A stretch of 64,000 nt of DNA from an uncultured Clostridia bacterium (GTDB taxonomy: Bacteria; Bacillota; Clostridia; UBA1381; UBA9506): the NCBI GenBank assembly GCA_934438075.1, contig CAKSBF010000003.1, forward strand, positions 62,001 to 126,000, written 5' to 3'. Under the pieces are notes generated by a model. The model ran no database searches. It worked only from the letters and a program-made list of their open reading frames with translations, and was not told where the DNA came from. Shown here in pieces: positions 52,743 through 60,127 of the stretch; within the stretch, counting starts at the first letter, position 1, and every line of letters begins with the position of its first letter. The translations under genes and the position numbers were made by a program.

Positions 52743-52798
52743 TAGAGCAAACAGTTAGCGTTACCCACCAACTATATTCTGCGTACAATAAAAAATAT

Positions 52799-52841
52799 TC
52801 TCCTATGGTAGAACAGAAGGAACTATCATAGGAGATTTTTT
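52799..52841 (+). terminator. Terminator after the ECF S-component gene
   Basis: TCTCCTATG (52799-52807) pairs with CATAGGAGA (52827-52835), and T residues fill 52836-52841. The rest of 52743-53021 is A/T-rich, with no gene I can support. Confidence 0.88.
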
Positions 52842-53021
52842 GTTGGAAAAATACGGGCAAATTAAATCGTACGAAAGAAAATTATTTAAATTAACCCCAA
52901 AATTTAACAACATAACCAAAAAAGAAACACCAACCAACAGCCGGAATCATTTAAAATATCATGTTCAAAAAAATTTTTCTACACTTAAAATAAAATGTTT
53001 CTCATATTTTTTGCTCCGCAC

Positions 53022-53738
53022 TTAAAATTTACGCAAAACCATTTTTATAAAGTTTAAATACTTTCCGCCGCCGGCCTCCATGGCTCTTCGGTCACCTATG
53101 GCATATTCATTCTCTTGCGCAAGCCAATCTGCCCACACCTCATCATTTGATTCCATTTCCGAAACAGAAATGACTTCCGCTCCCTCACAGCTGTTCATTA
53201 AGTTGCTCCAATACTCGACATCGTGCATATAATCCAACTGTTCCGGGGTCCAGGACAGCAACAGTTCCGGCGGCAAATGGCCATGACAATCCTTTTTCAT
53301 TCCCGGTATTGCAATATAAATATACCCTCCCGGCTTTACAAACGGCAACAGTTTTTGGTCTAAATATTCGCTGTCACGTCCAAAATAATTATAGGAATCC
53401 ACACTGACAAACGCATCAAAAAATTCCTTTTCAAAGGGTAACGCCGTTGCATCTGCCTTAACAGGAATAATTTGCTCGTCCGTTACCCCCATTTGACGAA
53501 AAAATACTCTGTTCTCCTCCGGTTCACTCCATAAATCCGCTGCATAAACTCGAAAACCATATTCTTTGGCAAGAAACACCGATGTCAAGCCCTGACCGCT
53601 TCCCAAATCACATACGACCGCATTTTGCGAAATTGCGCAGTTGGCAAGCAGCTCTTCTTCCAACTTAATAGGATTTGGCCCCATAATTTTTGACATTAAT
53701 TTCGGTGTATCATATTTTTGACTTAAAATGTAATTCAT
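53022..53738 (-). CDS. SAM-dependent methyltransferase
   Basis: 238-residue class I methyltransferase. Motif I VVCDLGSGQG (about 45-54), AADLW (about 73) for the SAM ribose, and VSVDSYNYFGRD (about 115) follow the classic order. The N-terminal helix MSKIMGPNPIKLEEE resembles small-molecule or lipid methyltransferases. Starting at 53738 gives a 4-bp ATGA overlap with the rsgA stop, so it is translationally coupled to rsgA. Substrate unknown. It is the last gene of the tetR-rsgA-methyltransferase operon. Confidence 0.87.
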   Translation of the reverse strand: MNYILSQKYDTPKLMSKIMGPNPIKLEEELLANCAISQNAVVCDLGSGQGLTSVFLAKEYGFRVYAADLWSEPEENRVFFRQMGVTDEQIIPVKADATALPFEKEFFDAFVSVDSYNYFGRDSEYLDQKLLPFVKPGGYIYIAIPGMKKDCHGHLPPELLLSWTPEQLDYMHDVEYWSNLMNSCEGAEVISVSEMESNDEVWADWLAQENEYAIGDRRAMEAGGGKYLNFIKMVLRKF

Positions 53739-54784
53739 ATTTTTTTCCCTTTCCTCCATTTATTTTGCTTTGCAATCTCTTTAAATTTGCGTTCCTTTCC
53801 GGCAAGATAACCGGCATTGTCGGCCGCATATTTCATTTCAGCTTTCAGTTTCCTATAGGAACGAAAGCGTTCCTCCGTAAGTTCTCCATTATCCAGTGCT
53901 TCGCGCACTGCACACCCCGCCTCATTTGTGTGGGTGCAGTTTTTAAATTTACATTGAGCCGCAAGCGCATCTATCTCCGAAAAAGCATATTCAACGCCAT
54001 TTCCCGGTTCCCACATGCCAAGTTCACGCATGCCCGGCGTATCAATAACTGCTCCGCCGCCCGGGATTAAAATAAGCTCTCTGTGTGTAGTCGTGTGGCG
54101 CCCCTTATCGTCATTTCTAATTTCGTTTGTCACCAAATATTCTTTACCGATCAGACGGTTAATTAATGTAGATTTTCCAACGCCGGACGAACCTATAAAA
54201 GCAGCAGTTTTTCCTTGCGTAACATATGACATCAGTTGACGAGAGCTGCCTTTTTCCAATGCACTTGTAAACAAAATCTCCACACCGGGAGCAATTTTCT
54301 CTATCTCCGCACGCCTCTGTTCCAAATCATCCGTCAAATCGGTCTTTGTCAATACAATAACAGGAACCGCTCCGCTGTCCCAGCCTATAGCAAGATACCG
54401 TTCCAGTCTGCGTAAATTATAATCACGATTCAAAGACATACAAATGAACAAAGTACCAACATTCGCCGCCACGATTTGTTCTGTGCGTTTGTCTCCTGCT
54501 GCCTTTCGTACAACGCAGCTTTTACGCGTGAGCAAATAGTGTATTATTGCACTCGTACCTACTTCCGCCATAACAAAATCGCCTACTGCCGGAAGATCCG
54601 ATGCAGATTTTGCATTAAATCGAAGTTTTCCCGATATAACGGCCGAAATTTCTCCTTGTTCGCACATAATTCGGTACATCCCTTTTTCCTGTGATACAAC
54701 CCTGGCAATTGTCAGACCGTTGTATTCTCTCGCTAGATTTAAAAACCGTTCTGTTAAACCATATTTTTTCATATCATAAACCAT
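53735..54784 (-). CDS. rsgA: Ribosome small subunit GTPase RsgA-like
   Basis: 349-residue circularly permuted GTPase that helps the last steps of 30S ribosome maturation. An OB-fold (about 20-90) comes first, then G4 LTKTDL (about 146) before G1 GSSGVGKSTLINRL (about 197-210) and G3 DTPGMRELG (about 248), as permuted GTPases require. A C-terminal zinc motif CKFKNCTHTNEAGC (about 283-296) is complete. GGAGG lies 9 bp before the ATG. It lies 7 bp after the TetR gene, instead of beside prpC/prkC and rpe as often in Firmicutes; this could be a second RsgA-like copy. Confidence 0.93.
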   Translation of the reverse strand: MVYDMKKYGLTERFLNLAREYNGLTIARVVSQEKGMYRIMCEQGEISAVISGKLRFNAKSASDLPAVGDFVMAEVGTSAIIHYLLTRKSCVVRKAAGDKRTEQIVAANVGTLFICMSLNRDYNLRRLERYLAIGWDSGAVPVIVLTKTDLTDDLEQRRAEIEKIAPGVEILFTSALEKGSSRQLMSYVTQGKTAAFIGSSGVGKSTLINRLIGKEYLVTNEIRNDDKGRHTTTHRELILIPGGGAVIDTPGMRELGMWEPGNGVEYAFSEIDALAAQCKFKNCTHTNEAGCAVREALDNGELTEERFRSYRKLKAEMKYAADNAGYLAGKERKFKEIAKQNKWRKGKKI

Positions 54785-54790
54785 AACAAA

Positions 54791-55388
54791 TTACCTCCGC
54801 AAGCGTCCCCAAAAATTATGAATATGATTTTGGAGAAGCGACAAAAGACAATCTTTATTTACACCACCATCATACAAACTGTACATAAGATGCATGGGAC
54901 CATAAAATTCTAACGCAAGCTCATGCGCCTTCATGTTGGAATCCGAAAATTCCATAAAAATATCTGTCATATATTTTACCGGTCCGCCGGCAATGTATTG
55001 CTGATATAACGACCCCATTTCCGCAGATTTATACTGTTCCAGCGTTAAAAGTCTGCGAAAATTACAAGAAAATGTTTCCTCCGTCCAATGCAAAAACACA
55101 GCTTTCGTGTAGGAAGTAATGTGTTCTGCCGAAAGATTATAATAGCTTTTTTCCATTTCATCCGCGGGCATTTGATACCTTGCCGCAAATGCCGCGTCCA
55201 TCTCATTCACACGCTCTATAATGCTGTTAAAAATTGCCCGTTTGTTTTTATAATGTTTATAAAGAGAGGGTGCTTTAATTCCAACCGCTTCCGCAATTTG
55301 CACAACTCCTACGGCGTCATATCCCTTTTGTGCAAAAAGTCTCAAACTTTCGCATAATATTTTTTCTTTTGTATTTATTTCTAATCAT
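54791..55388 (-). CDS. TetR-family regulator with apparent frameshift at the start codon
   Basis: TetR-type repressor, about 198 residues, with helix-turn-helix IAEAVGIKAPSLYKHYKNKR. The family N-terminus (LEINTKEKILCESLRLFAQKGYD) is encoded from 55384 down, but the frame has a stop (TGA) just before it and no ATG or GTG. An ATG with GAGGAG directly upstream lies at 55386-55388, out of frame by one base: removing the A at 55385 gives a perfect start (M-LEINTKEK). A TTG at 55343-55345 is in frame but would cut off the first helix. So this is either a sequencing or assembly error, a recent mutation, or a programmed frameshift. The C-terminal ligand domain appears intact. Confidence 0.8.
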
Positions 55389-55396
55389 CTCCTCGC

Positions 55397-55446
55397 AAGC
55401 TAAAACTTTTTAGCTTTATTATAGCTAAAAAGTTTTAGCTTGTCAA
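55397..55446 (-). promoter_or_regulatory. Consensus promoter with twin operators for tetR-rsgA
   Basis: On the minus strand, TTGACA (55441-55446) and TATAAT (55418-55423) have exactly 17 bp between them, a perfect sigma-A match. The spacer is an AGCTAAAA-NN-TTTTAGC palindrome and the same palindrome is repeated just downstream of the -10 box. Together 55397-55415 and 55423-55441 are a perfect 19-bp inverted repeat with a seven-base spacer. This is the layout of a TetR autorepressor site. Confidence 0.9.
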
Positions 55447-55465
55447 GACCTTTTACGATAAAAAA

Positions 55466-55498
55466 ATTGCGATAAAACACAAAATGTTTTATCGCAAT
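55466..55498. terminator. Bidirectional terminator next to the anti-sigma gene
   Basis: ATTGCGATAAAACA (55466-55479) pairs with TGTTTTATCGCAAT (55485-55498), with A and T runs on either side. It ends the sigma/anti-sigma transcript 21 bp after its stop and separates it from the TetR promoter. Confidence 0.9.
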
Positions 55499-55519
55499 TT
55501 TTTTCTATATTCATATTTT

Positions 55520-56674
55520 TTACTTTTCCGCGATGACAATATAACTCTGCGATACCGCATTATCAATCCTTTTTATCTCTTGTTCCGCCTCCCGAGAGCC
55601 GTTTTCCTGCTCCCAAAGCAGCTCATTATACCGCGTGGTGTAATCTTTCTTCACATAGTCCGCAGAAAGATATCCCTTTACATTTGTAAGAATATCGGAA
55701 TACATCTCCAATAGAGATGATTCAATCACATATTTCCCATCCGATTCCGTAATTCCTGCCATACATTTTTTTGCTTCCTCCAACGCATGACCTTCAAAAT
55801 AAAATGTTGCCGTTACACTCGCCTTAGAAGTATTCTCTGCATAAAAGGACGCATCCACTTTTGCCGAACGCGAGGAACCGCCGCCTGAACTGCTCGAAGC
55901 CTGCGGTTCGGAGGACACGCTGGCTGTCGCCGCACTCTCATCAATATTTTGTGCTTGCACCGGATAAACATCCTCATTCTGAGAATTATCCAAAATCCCA
56001 TTTGAAGTATCAGCCTTCTGAGTAGGCGTAGCCTCAGCATAATCCGCCGCCTTTTGAGTTTCCGGTTGTTCTTGTGAAACATGGCGTTCGGACTCATCCT
56101 CTGCTGTTTTCTTTCCAAACAAACGGTCCATCAAACTATTAGTTTCCTTTGCCGGCTCAGTTGATTGAGGTTGCTGCGTAGCTTTTGCCTTTTCTTCTGA
56201 CGGCTGCGAACTTTCCTGTACCTTTGCAGGTTCTGACGGCATCGGTGCATCGCTCTGCTTCGGCTGTAAAGTTGACGTTATCGGCTCTTTGATAAACTGA
56301 TCGGTAGACGGCAAACGATTCCAAGCCACAATAGAAACAGCAATCACCGCGGCACACGCTGCTGCAACAGGAATAATGCGCCAACGCGTATTCGGTTTGA
56401 GTGTTTTTTGCATTGTTTCATTTTCATCTTTTGCCATAGCCGCTGCGGAGTTTTCCAGTTTTTCATGAAGCTTGGTAGAAAATGACTCCGAAACTTCTAG
56501 CGCAGGTAAATTTTCCGTCTGCTGCATGATGCCCTTTAACAATTCATATTCTTTCCGGCACTCGCTGCATCTTGCAAGATGTTCTCTAACCAGTGTCATT
56601 TCCTCGTCCGAAAGCATATTATCTATGTAAAGGGGCAAAAGCAAACACACATCCTTACATAAAATATCATTCAC
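55520..56674 (-). CDS. Anti-sigma factor with zinc-binding domain
   Basis: 384-residue membrane protein. The cytoplasmic N-terminus is a ZAS (zf-HC2) domain with HLARCSECRKEY (about 32-43), which binds and holds the sigma factor. A membrane segment (about 99-117, IIPVAAACAAVIAVSIVAW) follows. Outside, a 165-residue stretch is rich in Ser, Gln, Pro and Glu, and a C-terminal domain (about 275-384) has no motif I know. Starts with GTG after AGGAGAGG. It follows the sigma gene by 42 bp. Signal-driven proteolysis is likely, as with RsiW, but no cleavage site can be named. Confidence 0.88.
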   Translation of the reverse strand: MNDILCKDVCLLLPLYIDNMLSDEEMTLVREHLARCSECRKEYELLKGIMQQTENLPALEVSESFSTKLHEKLENSAAAMAKDENETMQKTLKPNTRWRIIPVAAACAAVIAVSIVAWNRLPSTDQFIKEPITSTLQPKQSDAPMPSEPAKVQESSQPSEEKAKATQQPQSTEPAKETNSLMDRLFGKKTAEDESERHVSQEQPETQKAADYAEATPTQKADTSNGILDNSQNEDVYPVQAQNIDESAATASVSSEPQASSSSGGGSSRSAKVDASFYAENTSKASVTATFYFEGHALEEAKKCMAGITESDGKYVIESSLLEMYSDILTNVKGYLSADYVKKDYTTRYNELLWEQENGSREAEQEIKRIDNAVSQSYIVIAEK

Positions 56675-56716
56675 TTTTGACCTCTCCTTTCTTATTACAA
56701 TAATTTGACGTTTCGG

Positions 56717-57307
56717 CTACAAAAAAAGTTCCTTATCTTTTTCTAAAAGCTTACGAAGTGCCAACCTTGAACGATTAATTCTTGATTTTACCGTACCCAA
56801 GGAGCAATTCATCGCTTCAGCAATCTGCTCATACGGCAAACCATCAATATCGCGCATGACAATGACATTACGCTGTTCATCGCCCAATTGATCCAACGCC
56901 TTCTCCAGCGCACGCATTGCCTCACTTTGCTGCGCCTTTTCATACGGAGACGGTGCATCATCTTCTATCGGCAACTCATATTCTTCGTTTTCTGTATTAT
57001 ATTGCTGAATACTAACCGTCCCGGCAACATTTTGGCGTTTTCGTTTACGCAAAACATCTAAACATACATTGCTGCAAATTTTATAAAGCCATGTCGAAAA
57101 GGCGGACTCTTCATTAAAATATGCCATAGAACGAAATACTCTGATGAAAATATCCTGAGCTGCATCCTCGGCATCTGCAGCGTTGCCTAACATACGATAT
57201 GCGTGGTTTAAAACCTTCTTTTGGTAATCGGCAATCAACTCTTCAAAAGCAGCAACATCACCTTGCTTGCTTCTTTTTACTAACTCATGTTCTCTTTCAG
57301 ATGCCAA
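56717..57307 (-). CDS. ECF sigma factor, SigW-like
   Basis: 196-residue RNA polymerase sigma factor. Region 2 lies at about residues 10-80 (FEELIADYQKKVLNHAYRML, DAAQDIFIRVFRSMAYF) and region 4 at about 120-180 (LGDEQRNVIVMRDIDGLPYEQIAEAM, SRINRSRLALRKLL), joined by an acidic linker. The TTG at 57307 has GGGAGGTGAG eight bases upstream, so the longer frame to 57349 is not used. The anti-sigma gene follows at once. Target promoters are not identified. It lies 38 bp after the phosphohydrolase gene. Confidence 0.92.
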   Translation of the reverse strand: MASEREHELVKRSKQGDVAAFEELIADYQKKVLNHAYRMLGNAADAEDAAQDIFIRVFRSMAYFNEESAFSTWLYKICSNVCLDVLRKRKRQNVAGTVSIQQYNTENEEYELPIEDDAPSPYEKAQQSEAMRALEKALDQLGDEQRNVIVMRDIDGLPYEQIAEAMNCSLGTVKSRINRSRLALRKLLEKDKELFL

Positions 57308-57345
57308 AATGCTCACCTCCCGTTCTAAAAATGTCAAATATTTTG

Positions 57346-58038
57346 TCAAAGCAGCCGATAGGGCTTAAATTTTAAATAATCGCAGGAAACCAGCTTGTAT
57401 TTCACGCCGCCGACCATTCCCTGCAGCGCAGCAGCATGCGCTTTGTCATGCAAATGGCCATAGACGCATATATCGACGTTATATTTTTGTAAAAGTTCCG
57501 CAAAGGCCGATCTTTTTCCCGGCGGATAGTGAAGCATAACAATTATATTTTGCGGATTTCTTTTCTTTGCTTCCGCAAGAGCCCACTCCAACCGTCCCGC
57601 CTCACGCAGATATAACTTTGCTTCTGTAGCATCCTGGGGCACAATACCATCTGTATCAGGGTAACCTTTTGTCCCACAAATTACAGTATCCCCATGTTCC
57701 CAAATACTATTGTGCAAAAAATGAACGCTGTCGAAACAATTTTCTTCTAAAAAACGATTCAACTTTCCCAGCGTTTCCCACCAATAATCATGATTACCCT
57801 TTGTAATGATTTTTATCCCGGAAAGCTGCTGAAGATATTGAAAATCAAGAACCGCCTCATTTAAATAGGTTGCCCAAGAGACATCGCCGGGAATTAAAAC
57901 AAGGTCATCTTTCTGAACAACACTGTTCCAATTGTCCGCAAGACGATAGATATAGTTTTCCCAATTTGCACCGAATACATCCATCGGTTTATTTACACTT
58001 AATCCCAGATGCAAATCCGATATCGAATAAATTGCCAT
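57346..58038 (-). CDS. Calcineurin-like phosphohydrolase
   Basis: 230-residue metallophosphoesterase. Metal-binding residues: SDLHLG (about 7-12), PGDVSWATYLNEA (about 51), KGNHDYWW (about 81), LHYPPG (about 170), and YGHLHDKA (about 195). The long insertion and W-rich phrase after KGNHD match COG1768-type predicted phosphohydrolases. RBS AGGAGAG. It stands at the head of the sigma/anti-sigma operon, 38 bp before the sigma factor; a link to envelope stress is possible but not shown. Confidence 0.9.
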   Translation of the reverse strand: MAIYSISDLHLGLSVNKPMDVFGANWENYIYRLADNWNSVVQKDDLVLIPGDVSWATYLNEAVLDFQYLQQLSGIKIITKGNHDYWWETLGKLNRFLEENCFDSVHFLHNSIWEHGDTVICGTKGYPDTDGIVPQDATEAKLYLREAGRLEWALAEAKKRNPQNIIVMLHYPPGKRSAFAELLQKYNVDICVYGHLHDKAHAAALQGMVGGVKYKLVSCDYLKFKPYRLL

Positions 58039-58099
58039 ATCTCTCCTCTTTCTTACAATTGTTTAATACTGCCCGACTTAACATTACAACTTTAAAAAA

Positions 58100-58134
58100 G
58101 GCTGTAGCAAAATAAAATGCATTTTGCTACAGCC
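58100..58134 (-). terminator. Terminator after rpmA
   Basis: GGCTGTAGCAAAAT (58100-58113) and ATTTTGCTACAGCC (58121-58134) pair perfectly, with T residues following on the minus strand. Confidence 0.92.
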
Positions 58135-58152
58135 TCACAATCACCCGTTTGA

Positions 58153-58437
58153 TTATGCGGTTACTTCGTAAACGCTGACCTGCTTTTTATCGCGGCCCTT
58201 TCTTTCAAACTTAACCTTTCCGTCAATCAAAGCAAACAATGTATCATCGCCGCCCTTACCGACATTCAGACCCGGATGAATCTTTGTGCCGCGCTGACGA
58301 ACTAAAATGTTGCCGGCCAAAACCATCTGACCGTCTGCACGCTTAACGCCGAGACGCTTTGCCTCACTGTCACGACCATTTCTTGTGCTACCAACACCCT
58401 TTTTATGTGCAAAAAGCTGAATATCTAATTTTAACAT
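58153..58437 (-). CDS. rpmA: Ribosomal protein bL27 with cleavable N-terminus
   Basis: 94-residue large-subunit protein. It begins MLKLDIQLF before the normal AHKKG start of mature L27. This nine-residue N-terminal extension is the known Firmicutes form, which Prp protease removes so that the L27 tail can reach the peptidyl-transferase centre. GGAGGTG lies 6 bp before the ATG. Coded directly after prp and rplU, the usual order. Confidence 0.97.
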   Translation of the reverse strand: MLKLDIQLFAHKKGVGSTRNGRDSEAKRLGVKRADGQMVLAGNILVRQRGTKIHPGLNVGKGGDDTLFALIDGKVKFERKGRDKKQVSVYEVTA

Positions 58438-58440
58438 TTG

Positions 58441-58773
58441 TTACACCTCCAATTCGGTAATAGAAATGTAGTCCGGATATTGCTCCGACAAGCTGTATAA
58501 CGTAAGACACATGCTGTCCAGCAATACCTTTGCCCCATATCGTTCGGACTCTTGTAAGTCCGCAGGCAAAATGCATTCCAGATAACCATCGCGCACTTCA
58601 TAGCCAACTTTCACTCCGACAACGTCAGTCAAGCCGTTTATCGCTGTAAGCGCTGCTGTAGTAATCGATGCACACACAATATCAGTACCCGATTCTCCAT
58701 ATCCGGTATGCCCATCTACGAGATATTTCACTATCTCTCCGCTTTTACTGCGGTAAATTTCAATTTTTGTCAT
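58441..58773 (-). CDS. prp: Prp, ribosomal-processing cysteine protease
   Basis: 110-residue protease that trims the extension from L27. The catalytic His and Cys are in VDGHTGYGESGTDIVCASIT (His about 22, Cys about 34). It sits 5 bp after rplU and 3 bp before rpmA, the conserved rplU-prp-rpmA order. The RBS is weak (TTAAGTG), so translation may rely on coupling to rplU. Confidence 0.94.
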   Translation of the reverse strand: MTKIEIYRSKSGEIVKYLVDGHTGYGESGTDIVCASITTAALTAINGLTDVVGVKVGYEVRDGYLECILPADLQESERYGAKVLLDSMCLTLYSLSEQYPDYISITELEV

Positions 58774-58778
58774 AACAC

Positions 58779-59096
58779 TTAAGCATTGATTTTCTCAATC
58801 ACAACTTTTGTGTACGGCTGTCTGTGACCCTGTTTCTTCGCACTGCCTTTTTTCGGCTTATACTTAAAAACAATCACTTTCTTAGCCTTGCCTTCTGCAA
58901 CCTCGACCTTAGCCGAAACAGAAGCACCGTCAACCAAAGGAGCACCAACTTTAATAGTCTCTCCGTTGCCGACCGCCAAAACCTCATCAAAGGTAACTTT
59001 GTCACCGTCTTTTACGTCCAGCTTCTCAACATACAGGATATCGCCTTCGCTCACCTTGTACTGCTTTCCGCCGGTTTTGATAATTGCGTACATTTG
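58779..59096 (-). CDS. rplU: Ribosomal protein bL21
   Basis: 105-residue large-subunit protein: MYAIIKTGGKQYKVSEGD, and the C-terminal KPKKGSAKKQGHRQPYTKV are typical. The start is the ATG at 59096 with GGAGGAGGTG upstream; the longer frame to 59144 is inside the leader. First gene of rplU-prp-rpmA. Confidence 0.97.
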   Translation of the reverse strand, partial: QMYAIIKTGGKQYKVSEGDILYVEKLDVKDGDKVTFDEVLAVGNGETIKVGAPLVDGASVSAKVEVAEGKAKKVIVFKYKPKKGSAKKQGHRQPYTKVVIEKINA

Positions 59097-59184
59097 CGCA
59101 CCTCCTCCATCCTTGCTCGCTGTGCCTGATACATTTCTGTACAAAGGTAGGATAACTCCTTTTAAAACCTTTCACACGCGGCTA
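59097..59184 (-). ncRNA. Candidate L21 leader (5' UTR of rplU)
   Basis: About 88 nt lie between the likely transcription start and the ATG. Firmicutes commonly have an L21 leader here that senses the protein. Two short stems can be drawn (AGGA/TCCT, and TACA/TGTA around GAAA). I cannot confirm the Rfam consensus. Confidence 0.35.
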
Positions 59185-59190
59185 TTATAT

Positions 59191-59220
59191 ATTATATCAC
59201 TTAGTTTGCTCGCTTGTCAA
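59191..59220 (-). promoter_or_regulatory. Promoter of rplU-prp-rpmA
   Basis: Minus strand TTGACA (59215-59220) and TATAAT (59191-59196), spacer 18 bp. Confidence 0.82.
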
Positions 59221-59268
59221 TCATTATTTTAAAAATTTTACTTTTCTGCCAAGATGTTTTAGTAATGT

Positions 59269-59988
59269 TTACATGCCCTGCATCATTTCAAAAAGAGAAA
59301 CAGCAAACAACCAATGCATTTCTTCCACCGGATGGTTAATGCGGTTTGCAAGTAAACGGATAATGTTTACACCGTTTTTCTTCAAAATCTCCCATTTGCG
59401 GCAGCAGTCACAAACCGGAACTTCAAGTTCCGCACAAACGTCACGCGCCGTGTCCATGTACTTCAAAAAATCCGTATGATGAGGTGTCATGTTTGTAAAA
59501 ACTTCACGTAAATATTGATCGCTTACCTCGGGGCTAACCTCATGCGCCATTAAATTTTGCGTCATAAAAATAACCTCACTGCCGGATGCCTTTACTTTTT
59601 CCAAAAGCTCCTTTAAAGCATTTCTATATTCATCCAGTTTTTCCACTCCATGAGCACAGTCATTCAGTCCAAAACTTACAACCGTTAAATCGGGATGATA
59701 TGCGATCACATCACGCTCAACTCTCGCCAGACCGGAAACAACATTGTCCCCGCTGATACCGGCATGAATCATATTAACCGGCACATTCGGATAACAAAGC
59801 TCTAATAGATGCCTAAGTTTAGAGTGATACCCGTCAGCTACACGAAACTCCGTCTCCAAACTTTGTGCACTTGTTTTGTAAAGCTCAAAGCAACCTTGCG
59901 TTACACTATCACCCAAAAAAGCCAGTGTAATCGGTTTTCCCTGAATGGGGTTTACCTGTTTTGCCATAATTTTTTCAATTATTTTCAT
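59269..59988 (-). CDS. SGNH/GDSL-family hydrolase
   Basis: 239-residue esterase-like enzyme. Block I is AFLGDSVTQG (Ser about 22), the Gly block IHAGISGDNVVSG (about 73), block III FGLNDCAHG (about 104), and block V has His in ANRINHPVEEMHW (about 223). No signal peptide is seen, so it probably acts in the cytoplasm. The start at 59988 has AAAGGA 11 bp upstream and its own promoter at 60068-60096; the frame continues to 60111 but that part contains the -10 box. It lies after the uronate genes, so deacetylation of a pectin-derived sugar is a fair guess. Confidence 0.87.
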   Translation of the reverse strand: MKIIEKIMAKQVNPIQGKPITLAFLGDSVTQGCFELYKTSAQSLETEFRVADGYHSKLRHLLELCYPNVPVNMIHAGISGDNVVSGLARVERDVIAYHPDLTVVSFGLNDCAHGVEKLDEYRNALKELLEKVKASGSEVIFMTQNLMAHEVSPEVSDQYLREVFTNMTPHHTDFLKYMDTARDVCAELEVPVCDCCRKWEILKKNGVNIIRLLANRINHPVEEMHWLFAVSLFEMMQGM

Positions 59989-60067
59989 ATTCTCTCTCTT
60001 CCTTTCAGCGCTGCAAAACTTGTATATTTTCATCAATTTTCGCCAATTAAATTTCTGCGCTTGATTA

Positions 60068-60096
60068 AGTATAGCATAGAAAGAAAAAAAATACAA
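60068..60096 (-). promoter_or_regulatory. Promoter of the SGNH hydrolase gene
   Basis: Minus strand TTGTAT (60091-60096) and TATACT (60068-60073), 17 bp apart, 80 bp before the start. Confidence 0.65.
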
Positions 60097-60127
60097 GAGC
60101 CGTTTTAGCAAAATCCGATAACTTCAT

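Noticed and set aside
52840..53025. Plus-strand 61-codon frame after the ECF terminator
   Set aside because: Starts at the terminator T-tract, very Lys/Asn-rich, no RBS and no family resemblance.
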